In this document: piece by piece, positions 8,281 to 17,110 of the stretch
Layout of the letters: each line of letters starts with the position of its first letter
Position numbering within the stretch: the stretch's first letter is position 1
Source: Caballeronia udeis
Lineage (GTDB): Bacteria > Pseudomonadota > Gammaproteobacteria > Burkholderiales > Burkholderiaceae
Direction of reading: 5' to 3'
DNA: 64,000 nucleotides
Assembly (NCBI RefSeq): GCF_001544555.2
Contig: NZ_FCOK02000001.1
Location: forward strand, 62,001 to 126,000
Notes under the pieces: generated by a model
Databases searched by the model: none
Told to the model about the DNA's origin: nothing
Seen by the model: the letters and a program-made list of their open reading frames with translations, nothing else
Made by a program: the position numbers and the translations under genes

Positions 8281-9369
8281 CTAAGTGTTTTGCACTACGA
8301 TGCTGGGGAACATCGACGTCATGTCGCGCTGGCGTTCGGCAATCGAAATAGCGACCTTGCGCGCGATCGATCGATACGCCTCGGCAATCTTGCTGTCCGG
8401 TTCCGAGATCACCGTCGGCTGGCCCGCATCGGTCTTCTCGCGGATCGCAATATCGAGCGGCAAATGGCCGAGCACCGGCACGCCATATTCCTTCGACATC
8501 CGCTCGCCCCCGCCCGCGCCGAAGATATGTTCTTCGTGGCCGCAGTTCGAGCAGATATGCGTGCTCATGTTCTCCACGATCCCCAGGATCGGAATGCCCA
8601 CTTTCTCGAACATCTTCAAGCCCTTCTTGGCGTCGAGCAACGCGATGTCCTGCGGCGTGGTGACGATCACCGCACCCGTTACGGGCACTTTCTGCGAGAG
8701 CGTGAGCTGGATGTCGCCGGTGCCGGGCGGCATGTCGACCACCAGGTAGTCGAGGTCTTTCCAGTTGGTCTGGCGCAGCAATTGTTCGAGCGCGGACGTG
8801 ACCATGGGGCCGCGCCACACCATGGGGTTGTCCTGCTCGATCAGGAAACCGATCGAGTTGGCCTGGATGCCGTGGCCGGTGAGCGGGTTCATCGACTGGT
8901 TGTCGGGCGATTCCGGACGGCCGCTGATGCCAAGCATCATGGGCAGCGACGGACCGTAGATATCGGCGTCCAGCATGCCGACCGACGCGCCTTCCGCTGC
9001 CAGCGCCAGCGCCAGGTTCACCGCGGTCGTGCTCTTGCCGACCCCGCCCTTGCCAGATGCCACCGCAATGATGTTCTTCACGTTCGGCAGCAGCTTCACG
9101 CCGCGCTGGACCGCGTGCGCAACCACTTGGGACGACACCGTCACCTGTACCCCGCCCACGCCCGGCACGCCGGCGACCGCGTTGGCCACGAGCGCGCGGA
9201 TGGCGTCGAACTGGCTCCTGGCCGGATAACCCAGGACCACGTTCACAGTGACATTGGCGCCGTCCACGGTGACGCCGCGGATGCTTTTCGTGTCCGCGAA
9301 AGTGCGATTGGTATTGGGATCGATCAAGCCGCTGAGCGCGGTATCGATCTGGGCGCGATCAAGACTCAT
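8281..9369 (-). CDS. apbC: Iron-sulfur cluster carrier ApbC (Mrp/NBP35 family)
   Basis: Cytosolic P-loop ATPase that binds and delivers a [4Fe-4S] cluster. The 362 residues begin with a MIP18/FeS-assembly-like N-terminal domain (1-85), then the deviant Walker A GKGGVGKST at 106-114, the Mrp signature region VDMPPGTGDIQLT, and the cluster-ligating CSNC at about 273-276. A start at 9369 (MSLDRAQIDTAL) has GGAG five bases upstream and is preferred over in-frame codons up to 9423. It is divergent from the OmpA-family gene. Confidence 0.95.
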   Translation of the reverse strand: MSLDRAQIDTALSGLIDPNTNRTFADTKSIRGVTVDGANVTVNVVLGYPARSQFDAIRALVANAVAGVPGVGGVQVTVSSQVVAHAVQRGVKLLPNVKNIIAVASGKGGVGKSTTAVNLALALAAEGASVGMLDADIYGPSLPMMLGISGRPESPDNQSMNPLTGHGIQANSIGFLIEQDNPMVWRGPMVTSALEQLLRQTNWKDLDYLVVDMPPGTGDIQLTLSQKVPVTGAVIVTTPQDIALLDAKKGLKMFEKVGIPILGIVENMSTHICSNCGHEEHIFGAGGGERMSKEYGVPVLGHLPLDIAIREKTDAGQPTVISEPDSKIAEAYRSIARKVAISIAERQRDMTSMFPSIVVQNT

Positions 9370-9641
9370 CGAAACTCCAGGGGAACGCTTTTTGCGGTGG
9401 CGGATCGAATGTTCCGCACGCAAGCTATGAAATTGAAAGGAATTGTTGCACCACGTTGCGCTGCAGCACAGGGCGATGCACTATCCGACGCTGCCATGAT
9501 TCGGGGACGCATCGTTATAATCGCTTGAATCCTTGGCCGTATTGTAGTGGCAGCCGTTACGACGCGCCGGAAGACCCTACGGGGACCGTTCCGGGCTGTC
9601 GCAGCAGGCTTTGTCTGAATTGGTACCCTGGAGAATTAATA

Positions 9642-10298
9642 ATGAACTCGAAAATGATGACCCGCTTGACCGTAATCGCCGTAGCCGGTGCGCTGGTCGC
9701 CGGTTGCGCCACCCAGCAAGGCAATAACGCCGCCGTTGGCACGGGCATTGGCGCGGCGTCGGGCGCGGCGCTTGGCGCAATCTTCGGCGGCGGCAAGGGT
9801 GCGGCCATCGGCGCGGGCGTAGGCGCGGCGGCTGGCGGTATTACCGGCTACAACTGGCAGGCCATCAAGGGCAAGCTGACCGGCGCAACGAAGGGCACGG
9901 GCACGCAGGTGACGGAACAGCCGGACGGATCGCTGAAGGTCAACATCCCGAACTCGATCTCGTTCGACACCAACAGCTACGCTATCAAGCCGGGTTTCGC
10001 ACCCGTGCTCGACCAGGTTACGCAAACGTTGACGCAGCATCCTGAGCTGATTGCGCAAGTGGTTGGACATACCGACAGCACCGGCCAGCCGGCTTACAAC
10101 CAGACGTTGTCGCAAAACCGTGCACAAAGCGTGGCTTCGTATCTGGCTGGCCACGGCGTCGCGGCGCAGCGTCTGTCGGCACAGGGCATGGGGCAGACGC
10201 AACCTATTGCCGACAACAGCACCGAAGCCGGCCGTGCGCAGAATCGTCGCGTGGAAATCTACCTGCGCGCTACCGCTCAGCCGGGTCAGGTTCAGTAA
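9642..10298 (+). CDS. OmpA-family outer-membrane lipoprotein (YiaD-like)
   Basis: A 218-residue precursor with a lipobox (ALVAGC, lipid Cys at about 23), then a Gly/Ala-rich glycine-zipper stretch (about 30-70), then an OmpA-like peptidoglycan-binding domain (about 105-210). The domain has SISFDTNSYAIKPGF, VVGHTDSTG and the NRRVEIYL end, with the Asp/Arg residues that hold diaminopimelate. It is predicted to be anchored in the outer membrane and to hold the cell wall. GGAG precedes the ATG at 9642 at good spacing; the upstream open frame to 9456 lacks these features. It is followed by a clear terminator at 10497. Confidence 0.92.
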   Translation: MNSKMMTRLTVIAVAGALVAGCATQQGNNAAVGTGIGAASGAALGAIFGGGKGAAIGAGVGAAAGGITGYNWQAIKGKLTGATKGTGTQVTEQPDGSLKVNIPNSISFDTNSYAIKPGFAPVLDQVTQTLTQHPELIAQVVGHTDSTGQPAYNQTLSQNRAQSVASYLAGHGVAAQRLSAQGMGQTQPIADNSTEAGRAQNRRVEIYLRATAQPGQVQ

Positions 10299-10496
10299 TA
10301 CGGTTGATTTACAAGGGGAATGACGCGGTAATCAGGTCAGGGATTCAATTCGTTTCGCGGCGGAACAGCAGACACGCAGCAGATCCATCGCGAACATGAA
10401 AAATATTTGAAACTTTGCCCCTGCAGTCCGTGTCTGTCTTATCGGTAGGTGGCTGGCTTTGCCGCCACGTGCCATTCTCCTCTTGTCGTTGTTGCT

Positions 10497-10526
10497 CCGG
10501 GGCCGCTAATCGCCCCGGTTTTTTTT
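10497..10526 (+). terminator. Rho-independent terminator in the ompA-like to metG gap
   Basis: CCGGGGC (10497-10503) and GCCCCGG (10512-10518) with an 8-base loop, followed by eight T. It lies 200 bases past the OmpA-family stop. The 400-base gap 10299-10698 holds no convincing gene. An additional stem (GTGGC/GCCAC near 10450-10475) just before it would fit either a long 3' UTR or a small RNA ending here. No known RNA family was recognised. Confidence 0.85.
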
Positions 10527-10698
10527 CGTCTGAAATTTGGAGGGGCAGACCCTCCAACCATGGCCGTCTCACGGCCGTCTTTCCCACCTCCCCATCCCCG
10601 CCCCTGCCCGAGTAAGAACGGGCGACCCTTGGCTGGTAGAATCTTCATTCGCTTTTTCACGCCATCACTGAATTCTTTAACCGCAGGCCAGCCGCCTT

Positions 10699-12876
10699 AT
10701 GTCCGCACCGTCAGCACCGTCAGCACCCACCTCGTCTACATCCGTACCCGCAGCGGCGTCAGCCACCCCTGGCCAGCGCCGGATTCTCGTCACGTCCGCG
10801 CTCCCTTACGCGAACGGTCAGATTCATATTGGCCATATGGTCGAATACATCCAGACGGATATCTGGGTGCGTTCGCTGCGAATGCACGGTCACGAGGTTT
10901 ATTACGTCGGCGCTGACGACACGCACGGCACCCCCATCATGCTGCGCGCCGAGCTGGAAGGCATCACGCCGAAGCAGTTGATCGAGCGCGTGGGGAAAGA
11001 GCACAAGCGCGATTTCGACAGCTTCGGCATCTCGTTCGACAACTACTATTCCACCGACGCCGAAGAAAACCGCGTGCTGTGCGAATCCATCTACGAGTCG
11101 CTGAAGGCGGCCGGGCTGATCGAGGCGCGCGATATTGAGCAAGCCTACGACCCGGTCAAGGAAATGTTCCTGCCCGATCGCTTCATCAAGGGCGAATGCC
11201 CGAAGTGCGGCGCGAAGGACCAGTACGGCGACAACTGCGAAGTCTGCGGATCCACGTACCAGCCGCTCGATCTCATCAACCCGTATTCGGTGGTGTCGGG
11301 CGCAACGCCGGTGCGCAAAACCTCGACGCATTATTTCTTCCGCCTCTCCGACCCGCGCTGCGAAGATTTCCTGCGCGGCTGGGTCAGCGGACTCGCGCAG
11401 CCCGAAGCCACGAACAAGATGCGCGAATGGCTCGGCGACAAGGGCGACGCGAAGCTTGCCGACTGGGATATCTCGCGCGACTCGCCGTATTTCGGTTTCG
11501 AAATCCCCGGTGCGCCGGGCAAGTATTTCTACGTCTGGGTGGACGCGCCAGTCGGTTATTACGCCAGCTTCAAGAATCTGGCGGACGCGCGCGGCATCGA
11601 CTTCGAGGAGTGGATCCGGCCGGGATCGAAGACGGAGCAGTATCACTTCATCGGCAAGGACATCCTGTATTTCCATACGCTGTTCTGGCCTGCAATGCTG
11701 GAGTTTTCCGGCCATCGCACGCCGACGAACGTGTTCGCCCACGGTTTTCTCACCGTCGACGGCGCGAAGATGTCCAAGTCGCGCGGCACGTTCATCACGG
11801 CGAAAAGCGTGATCGATACCGGGATCAATCCCGAGTGGCTGCGCTACTACTTCGCGGCGAAGCTGAACCACACGATGGAAGACATCGACCTGAACCTCGA
11901 AGATTTCCAGGCGCGCGTGAACAGCGATCTGGTCGGCAAATACGTGAATATCGCGAGCCGGGCGGCAGGGTTCCTGATCAAGCGCTTCGATGGCCGCGTG
12001 CTGGACGGCGCGATGAATCATCCGTTGCTGCTGCAATTGCGCGCCGCCGTGCCGCAAATTGCCGCGCTCTACGAGGCGCGTGAATACGGGCGGGCGCTGC
12101 GCACGACCATGGATCTCGCCGATGCCGTCAACGCGTTTGTCGATACCGCGAAGCCCTGGGATCAGGCCAAGGACGAAGCCAACCCGGCAGCCCTGCATGA
12201 AACGTGCAGCGTGAGCCTGGAGGCGTTCCGCTTGCTGTCGCTGGCGTTGAAGCCGGTGTTGCCGGTGCTGGCGGAATCGGTGGAAGGGTTCCTCGGCATC
12301 GCGCCGCTGGTCTGGGCCGATGTTTCCACACCTCTCAGCTCTGCGCAGCCAATCAACACGTACAAGCATTTGATGACCCGCGTCGACCCGAAACAGATCG
12401 CAGCGCTGATCGCTGCGAACCTGGAATCGGTCGCGCCGGGGCAAGCGGTGGCTGCCGCGCCTGCGGCCGCCTCTGGTTCTGCATCTGCTGCAGTGTCGAA
12501 GAAAGCGGCAAAGGTGAAAGAGCCGGAAGCGGAAGGCGTGATTTCCATCGACGACTTCGCCAAGGTCGACCTGCGAATCGCGAAGATTGTGAATTGCACG
12601 GCGGTGGAAGGCTCGGACAAGCTGCTGCAACTGACGCTGGATGTTGGCGAGGAAAAAACCCGCAACGTGTTCTCCGGGATCAAATCGGCGTATCAGCCTC
12701 AGGACCTGATCGGGAAGTTCACGGTCATGGTCGCGAACCTCGCCCCGCGCAAGATGAAGTTCGGGCTGTCGGAAGGCATGGTGCTGGCCGCGTCCGCCGA
12801 CGACGAGAAAGCCGAACCGGGCTTGTACATTCTCGAACCGCATAGCGGCGCGAAGCCGGGCATGCGCGTGAAGTAA
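10699..12876 (+). CDS. metG: Methionyl-tRNA synthetase
   Basis: Class I aminoacyl-tRNA synthetase that charges tRNA-Met. In the 725 residues the HIGH motif (QIHIGH) is at 41-46, four zinc-binding cysteines are in [18 protein letters not shown] (C167, C170, C180, C183), and KMSKS is at 357-361. A linker rich in Ala/Lys precedes a C-terminal EMAP/Trbp111 tRNA-binding domain (about 618-725), the usual long, dimeric form. The first 22 residues are a low-complexity Ser-Ala-Pro stretch before the conserved [14 protein letters not shown]. No good ribosome-binding site is visible, so a slightly later start is possible. A terminator follows. Confidence 0.97.
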   Translation: MSAPSAPSAPTSSTSVPAAASATPGQRRILVTSALPYANGQIHIGHMVEYIQTDIWVRSLRMHGHEVYYVGADDTHGTPIMLRAELEGITPKQLIERVGKEHKRDFDSFGISFDNYYSTDAEENRVLCESIYESLKAAGLIEARDIEQAYDPVKEMFLPDRFIKGECPKCGAKDQYGDNCEVCGSTYQPLDLINPYSVVSGATPVRKTSTHYFFRLSDPRCEDFLRGWVSGLAQPEATNKMREWLGDKGDAKLADWDISRDSPYFGFEIPGAPGKYFYVWVDAPVGYYASFKNLADARGIDFEEWIRPGSKTEQYHFIGKDILYFHTLFWPAMLEFSGHRTPTNVFAHGFLTVDGAKMSKSRGTFITAKSVIDTGINPEWLRYYFAAKLNHTMEDIDLNLEDFQARVNSDLVGKYVNIASRAAGFLIKRFDGRVLDGAMNHPLLLQLRAAVPQIAALYEAREYGRALRTTMDLADAVNAFVDTAKPWDQAKDEANPAALHETCSVSLEAFRLLSLALKPVLPVLAESVEGFLGIAPLVWADVSTPLSSAQPINTYKHLMTRVDPKQIAALIAANLESVAPGQAVAAAPAAASGSASAAVSKKAAKVKEPEAEGVISIDDFAKVDLRIAKIVNCTAVEGSDKLLQLTLDVGEEKTRNVFSGIKSAYQPQDLIGKFTVMVANLAPRKMKFGLSEGMVLAASADDEKAEPGLYILEPHSGAKPGMRVK

Positions 12877-12938
12877 ACGTATCGGGCGGCCGATTGCCGA
12901 TTGATCACTGATTGATCGCCGCGCCCGGACTGAAGACC

Positions 12939-12976
12939 AAAGGGCCGTTTCCAACGTGAGTTGGAAACGGCCCTTT
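12939..12976. terminator. Bidirectional terminator between metG and tamB
   Basis: Perfect 17-bp stem AAAGGGCCGTTTCCAAC (12939-12955) and complement (12960-12976), loop GTGA, with a T-run on the + side and A-run on the other. It serves two converging genes. Confidence 0.9.
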
Positions 12977-13011
12977 TAACGTTCAGGCGGTGCATTCATG
13001 CGGTGCGTAAG

Positions 13012-16000
13012 CTACTTCCCCTCCGACGGCCCGTTCCTTCGCGACCACGAATCGAAGCGCCGCGTATAAAGCAGATCGAGACCCTGGAACGTGCCGCCGT
13101 ACGCCGATATTGACCAGAATCGCGACAGGCTCAGCGTCGCCTTGATCGCATTGCTTGCCGACTGCAAACCCTGCTCGTAGCCGAGCACGAGCCGCTCATT
13201 GATGGCCTTCGACAACATCACGACTTGCGGATCGGTCAACCCAACCTCACTCGTTCCAATAGAAAACTCATCCAGACCGAACGTCTGCGCAATCCTCTTG
13301 CCCTGCGAGCTCCCCAGCAACGCGAGCGCGTTCGTCATCGCGCTCTGCTGGCCGACGTTGTTGCCCTGATCGGTACCATGCCCGAACAGCAGCCACGATA
13401 ACTTCTCGTTATCCGGCACGTTCGGCTCTGAAATCAGCTTCGCGATTGGCGACTGCACCGTGCCCGTCACCTGCACGCCCGCCTCGATTTCCTGATTACG
13501 CCGCATTGCCAGAATATTGATGCCGGGATTCGCAACCGGTCCATTGAACGTGAAAAAGCCGTTCTCAATGCCCAGCTTCCGCCCGAACGCCGTATAGGTG
13601 GACCCCGGTGTCACGCGCACATTGCCGACCGCCCGCAGCGGCATGTTCGGCGCGCTCATGGCCGTGATGGTCCCGGCCAGGCCAAGATCCGCACCCGCGC
13701 CGCGAAAGCGGAATTTCTGGCCGAGATTGATATCGATATTCGCACGCGGCGCAAACGCGCCCACAGGCTTCTCGCCCGTCTCTACAACGTGCTGGTTCTC
13801 GCCCTTCACCGTACCGTCAGGACGCTCGATCACGACGTCGTCGCCAAGTGACGGCGCCGATTGCTCGGGCAGGTCGAAGAGCGCGTGATCGACAGTGAAT
13901 TTGCCGTCGATCGCCATGCCACCCTGCAGACCCGCATTCGCCACCGATGCACTGCCCGACAACTGCAACTGCCGGTCAGGCGATGCAAACAGCTCCAGCT
14001 TGTCTGCAATGATGCTGGCCGTCAGGTCCGGCTGCTGCTGATCCAGCCGCACCTTGCCGGTTGCGCGCAACGTGCCGCTCGCGCCGTGAAACTCGACCTG
14101 CTGCAGATCGACAAGATTCTCCGACAACGCAATCCGGATCACGCCGTCCTTCAACTGCACGCCCTGGTCGATGACCGTGACCGACAGCCCGTCGCCGGTG
14201 AGCATGCCGGACAGCGTCGGTTTCGCAACGACCCCCGCGATAGTCAGCTTCAACCCGAGATGGCCATCGAGCAGATACGTCGGGCCGAACAACCCGCCGG
14301 TCGTGCGCAGCGTCGGAACATTGGCGTCGATCGCGCCGCTCAGCGGCGCTTCGTCGGCGACTGTAAGCACGCCGTCGCGTGCCACCAGGGTCGTGTGGAC
14401 GTTCGCATCGATCACGCCGATCCGCGTCGCCTGCGCGTGCAGCGTCGCGTTGAGCCGGTTGCCGCCGGTAAAGTCCGCGCGGGCGGTGATGTCCGTGATG
14501 CCGAGCGCCGCGACGCCGCGAGCCGCATCGATGGAGACGTCACCCGAGCGCCGCTTCAGTTGCACGTAACCCGTCGCGGTGGCGCCGAGTGCGAAATTCC
14601 AGTCGCCATCGAAGACCAGATCAGTCTTGGCGGGTGGCGGCCCGCCCTCCAGTTCCTGGCGGATTTCAAGCAGCCGCGCCACCGAGAGATTCGTCAACTG
14701 GCCGGCCGAACTGATGCGCCCGCCATCGAGCGCGAACGACTTCAAGTCGAGCACGGCGCCTTCCGCCGATACGCGCGTCGCGCCCAGCACGACGTGGTTC
14801 GGCGCGTAGCTCACGGTCAGCGGCGCGTCGAGATTGACGTTCGGCGTGCCCTTGTTGGACAGGCGCGTTACCGTACCGTCCCAATGCGCGCCGTCGCGGG
14901 CGTCGGTCAGGCGGCCGTTCGCGGCCACGGTCAGGTTGACCGCGTTGCCGCGCACCTTCCCGACCGCGGACGCGTTGAGCGTATGGTTGGCGCGCGTGCC
15001 GTTGAGGTTCGCGTCGAGACTCGAAAGATCCACGCCTTCCGCGCTGACATCGCGGGCCTGAAGGGTGAATACCAGCGCGCCGTTCGCGCCGTCGCGCGCT
15101 TCGGCCCGGCCTTCCGCATGGCCAACGCGGTTCGCGCCGAACACCACGCTGTCGGCCTGATAGTTCGCCGCCAGGTTTGGATGTGCGAACGAACCGGTGA
15201 CATCGCCGTCTGCTTTGACGAGCCCTGCCAATCCGAAACCCAGCCGCTCGAGCTGAGGCGCATCAATACGAAAACGCAAGCGATCGCCCGGCGCGCCGAA
15301 ACTGCCGTTGAGATCGACGTCGTTGCCAGCAATCGAAAGCGTGGCCGTGCTCGGCAGGATGCGCGTCCCCGCGACCTGGATCGTGCCCGCGCCCGTGAGC
15401 GGAAGATTGTCGTAGACGCTGTCGCCGAGCTTGAACTGTGCCTTGGTCGTAAGCGTTGGGGCGAGTACTCCCGCGGCGGTCAGCGTGCCGTTCACGCGCG
15501 CCTCAATTGGCCCGGACTTCGCCGCCGGTTTCGCTTTGGAAGAGCCTTTCGCCGGGGGCTTCGCGACCAGTTCGTCGGTCAGCAGCAGCGGATTAAAGTC
15601 GATGAGCTTCGCCTTCAGATCGTAGCTCGAATGCGTGTCCTTCTGAAGCGCGCCGCTCAACTCTATGCGCCCCTTGCCCACGCCCAGTTTCACGCCATCG
15701 AACGCGGTTTGTTTCGCGTCGAGCGTGACCTTGCCCTGCGCGTGCAACGCCGCTTTCGGGTCGCTGAGATCCAGCGTGATCGTCTGCGTATCGCCGGCGA
15801 GATGGATGCCGATCGGGCCGGCAAACTGTGTCGGCCGGATGGTCGATTCGATCGCGTTCAGGTCGAGTTTCGCGACCTTCAGGTCGAACTGGCCCGACCC
15901 GCCCTTGAGCGTTCCGCCGCCCGTGACGGTTGCGTCCCGCAGCAGCCGCACGCTCAAGTCCGAAATGGCTTGCTCCGATGCATCGAGTTTCACGTTCGCG

Positions 16001-17073
16001 TGGGCATCGATCAGGGGAAGCAGCTGCTTGTCGACCGAACCCGGCTTTGCGTTCACGATCGATACCGGCCCGGTCACCACCAGCGCATTCGGCGTAGCCG
16101 GGTCGGGCGTAAGCTCGGCCCGCACCGCGAGATCCGCGAACGGTGCGCTCGGGCTGAACGCCTGCGGATTGACGTGATCGATAGTCACCAGCGCGCGCTT
16201 GAGCGGCACGTCGCCGAACGGCGCTGCCTCAACGTGCGCCTGGCCCTTGAGCTTCAGGCCGCTTGCGTTGATATCGGCGGCCAGGTTTTCCAGCGACCCC
16301 GTCAGATGGGCGGCGACCTGCACGGCCTCGCCGCTGACCTCGCCCGAATAACCGGCGTCGCCGGTCAGCGCGAACGGGCGCGCACCGCCATCGAGTTTCA
16401 ACGCGGCCGTGACCGCGCCGAACGGCGTATCGAGACGCTGGATGCGCGCCTCGTGATGGCGGCCGTCGCTATGGCCGTCCAACGCGAGCCGCGAGAATTC
16501 GGTGGTCGTCGCGCCCTCATGGAGACGCAGCTTGTCGAGCGTGACGTCGCTGACGGCAAGCTGGATCGGCAAACGCAAATCCGTCGGCAACTCGACTTTG
16601 CTGTTGTCTTTCGGCGAAGGCGCGATGCGTGCGTCGACCGTTCCGACATGCAAATAGTCGATGGTGAAACGCAACGGCGCACGCGTCAGCTCCCATCGGC
16701 CGGAAGCGCTGTCCACGGCAATATCCGTTCCTTTACCATCGAGACTCTTCCAGTGCACGTTGCGCAATTGCAAGCCGGTTGCAATCGCGCCGCCGTCCAA
16801 CGTGCCGCTCAGCCGGCCGCCAAGCAGCGACGTCGCCGCCTGCCACACGTAGCGTGTCCCACGCTCGCTGTTGAGCGCGTACAGGATCATCGCCACACCG
16901 AGCGCGAAGCAGAGCACCAGCACCAGAACCACGCCGCCGAGCCATTTGGCCAAGCGGCGCCAGCCCCCGCTCCGTGGCTTCGGTGCAGGCGCTCCATTTT
17001 CAGACGCGCCGTTCCCCCGGTCCTCTGAAGGGGCCGGCGGGTCTCGGGGAGATTGGCCGTTCTGGTCGCTCAT
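13012..17073 (-). CDS. tamB: Translocation and assembly module protein TamB
   Basis: A 1353-residue inner-membrane-anchored periplasmic protein. Residues about 35-60 form one membrane helix (WLGGVVLVLVLCFALGVAM). A very long beta-rich region follows, predicted to form the TamB/AsmA-like hydrophobic groove. The C-terminal DUF490/TamB domain includes VTPGSTYTAFGRKLGIENG and SEPNVPDNEKLSWLLFGHG. With TamA it helps insert outer-membrane proteins and is implicated in lipid transport between membranes. tamA ends 37 bases upstream on the same strand, so the pair is one operon. The start MSDQNGQSPRD at 17073 lies after the tamA stop; an in-frame extension to 17127 would overlap tamA. Confidence 0.94.
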   Translation of the reverse strand: MSDQNGQSPRDPPAPSEDRGNGASENGAPAPKPRSGGWRRLAKWLGGVVLVLVLCFALGVAMILYALNSERGTRYVWQAATSLLGGRLSGTLDGGAIATGLQLRNVHWKSLDGKGTDIAVDSASGRWELTRAPLRFTIDYLHVGTVDARIAPSPKDNSKVELPTDLRLPIQLAVSDVTLDKLRLHEGATTTEFSRLALDGHSDGRHHEARIQRLDTPFGAVTAALKLDGGARPFALTGDAGYSGEVSGEAVQVAAHLTGSLENLAADINASGLKLKGQAHVEAAPFGDVPLKRALVTIDHVNPQAFSPSAPFADLAVRAELTPDPATPNALVVTGPVSIVNAKPGSVDKQLLPLIDAHANVKLDASEQAISDLSVRLLRDATVTGGGTLKGGSGQFDLKVAKLDLNAIESTIRPTQFAGPIGIHLAGDTQTITLDLSDPKAALHAQGKVTLDAKQTAFDGVKLGVGKGRIELSGALQKDTHSSYDLKAKLIDFNPLLLTDELVAKPPAKGSSKAKPAAKSGPIEARVNGTLTAAGVLAPTLTTKAQFKLGDSVYDNLPLTGAGTIQVAGTRILPSTATLSIAGNDVDLNGSFGAPGDRLRFRIDAPQLERLGFGLAGLVKADGDVTGSFAHPNLAANYQADSVVFGANRVGHAEGRAEARDGANGALVFTLQARDVSAEGVDLSSLDANLNGTRANHTLNASAVGKVRGNAVNLTVAANGRLTDARDGAHWDGTVTRLSNKGTPNVNLDAPLTVSYAPNHVVLGATRVSAEGAVLDLKSFALDGGRISSAGQLTNLSVARLLEIRQELEGGPPPAKTDLVFDGDWNFALGATATGYVQLKRRSGDVSIDAARGVAALGITDITARADFTGGNRLNATLHAQATRIGVIDANVHTTLVARDGVLTVADEAPLSGAIDANVPTLRTTGGLFGPTYLLDGHLGLKLTIAGVVAKPTLSGMLTGDGLSVTVIDQGVQLKDGVIRIALSENLVDLQQVEFHGASGTLRATGKVRLDQQQPDLTASIIADKLELFASPDRQLQLSGSASVANAGLQGGMAIDGKFTVDHALFDLPEQSAPSLGDDVVIERPDGTVKGENQHVVETGEKPVGAFAPRANIDINLGQKFRFRGAGADLGLAGTITAMSAPNMPLRAVGNVRVTPGSTYTAFGRKLGIENGFFTFNGPVANPGINILAMRRNQEIEAGVQVTGTVQSPIAKLISEPNVPDNEKLSWLLFGHGTDQGNNVGQQSAMTNALALLGSSQGKRIAQTFGLDEFSIGTSEVGLTDPQVVMLSKAINERLVLGYEQGLQSASNAIKATLSLSRFWSISAYGGTFQGLDLLYTRRFDSWSRRNGPSEGK

Positions 17074-17110
17074 GCTTGAAGGAACAATCGGAATAATCCA
17101 GGCAAATTCA

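Noticed and set aside
9730..9850. Gly/Ala-rich repeats in the OmpA-family gene
   Set aside because: A normal glycine zipper region for this lipoprotein type, not a DNA repeat element.
10759..12954. Long open frame on - opposite metG
   Set aside because: Shadow of metG; Arg/His-rich and without motifs.
13861..17028. Open frame of over 1000 codons on + opposite tamB
   Set aside because: It mirrors tamB codon structure in GC-rich DNA; the translation is Arg/His-rich with no family resemblance, and the minus-strand gene is convincing.
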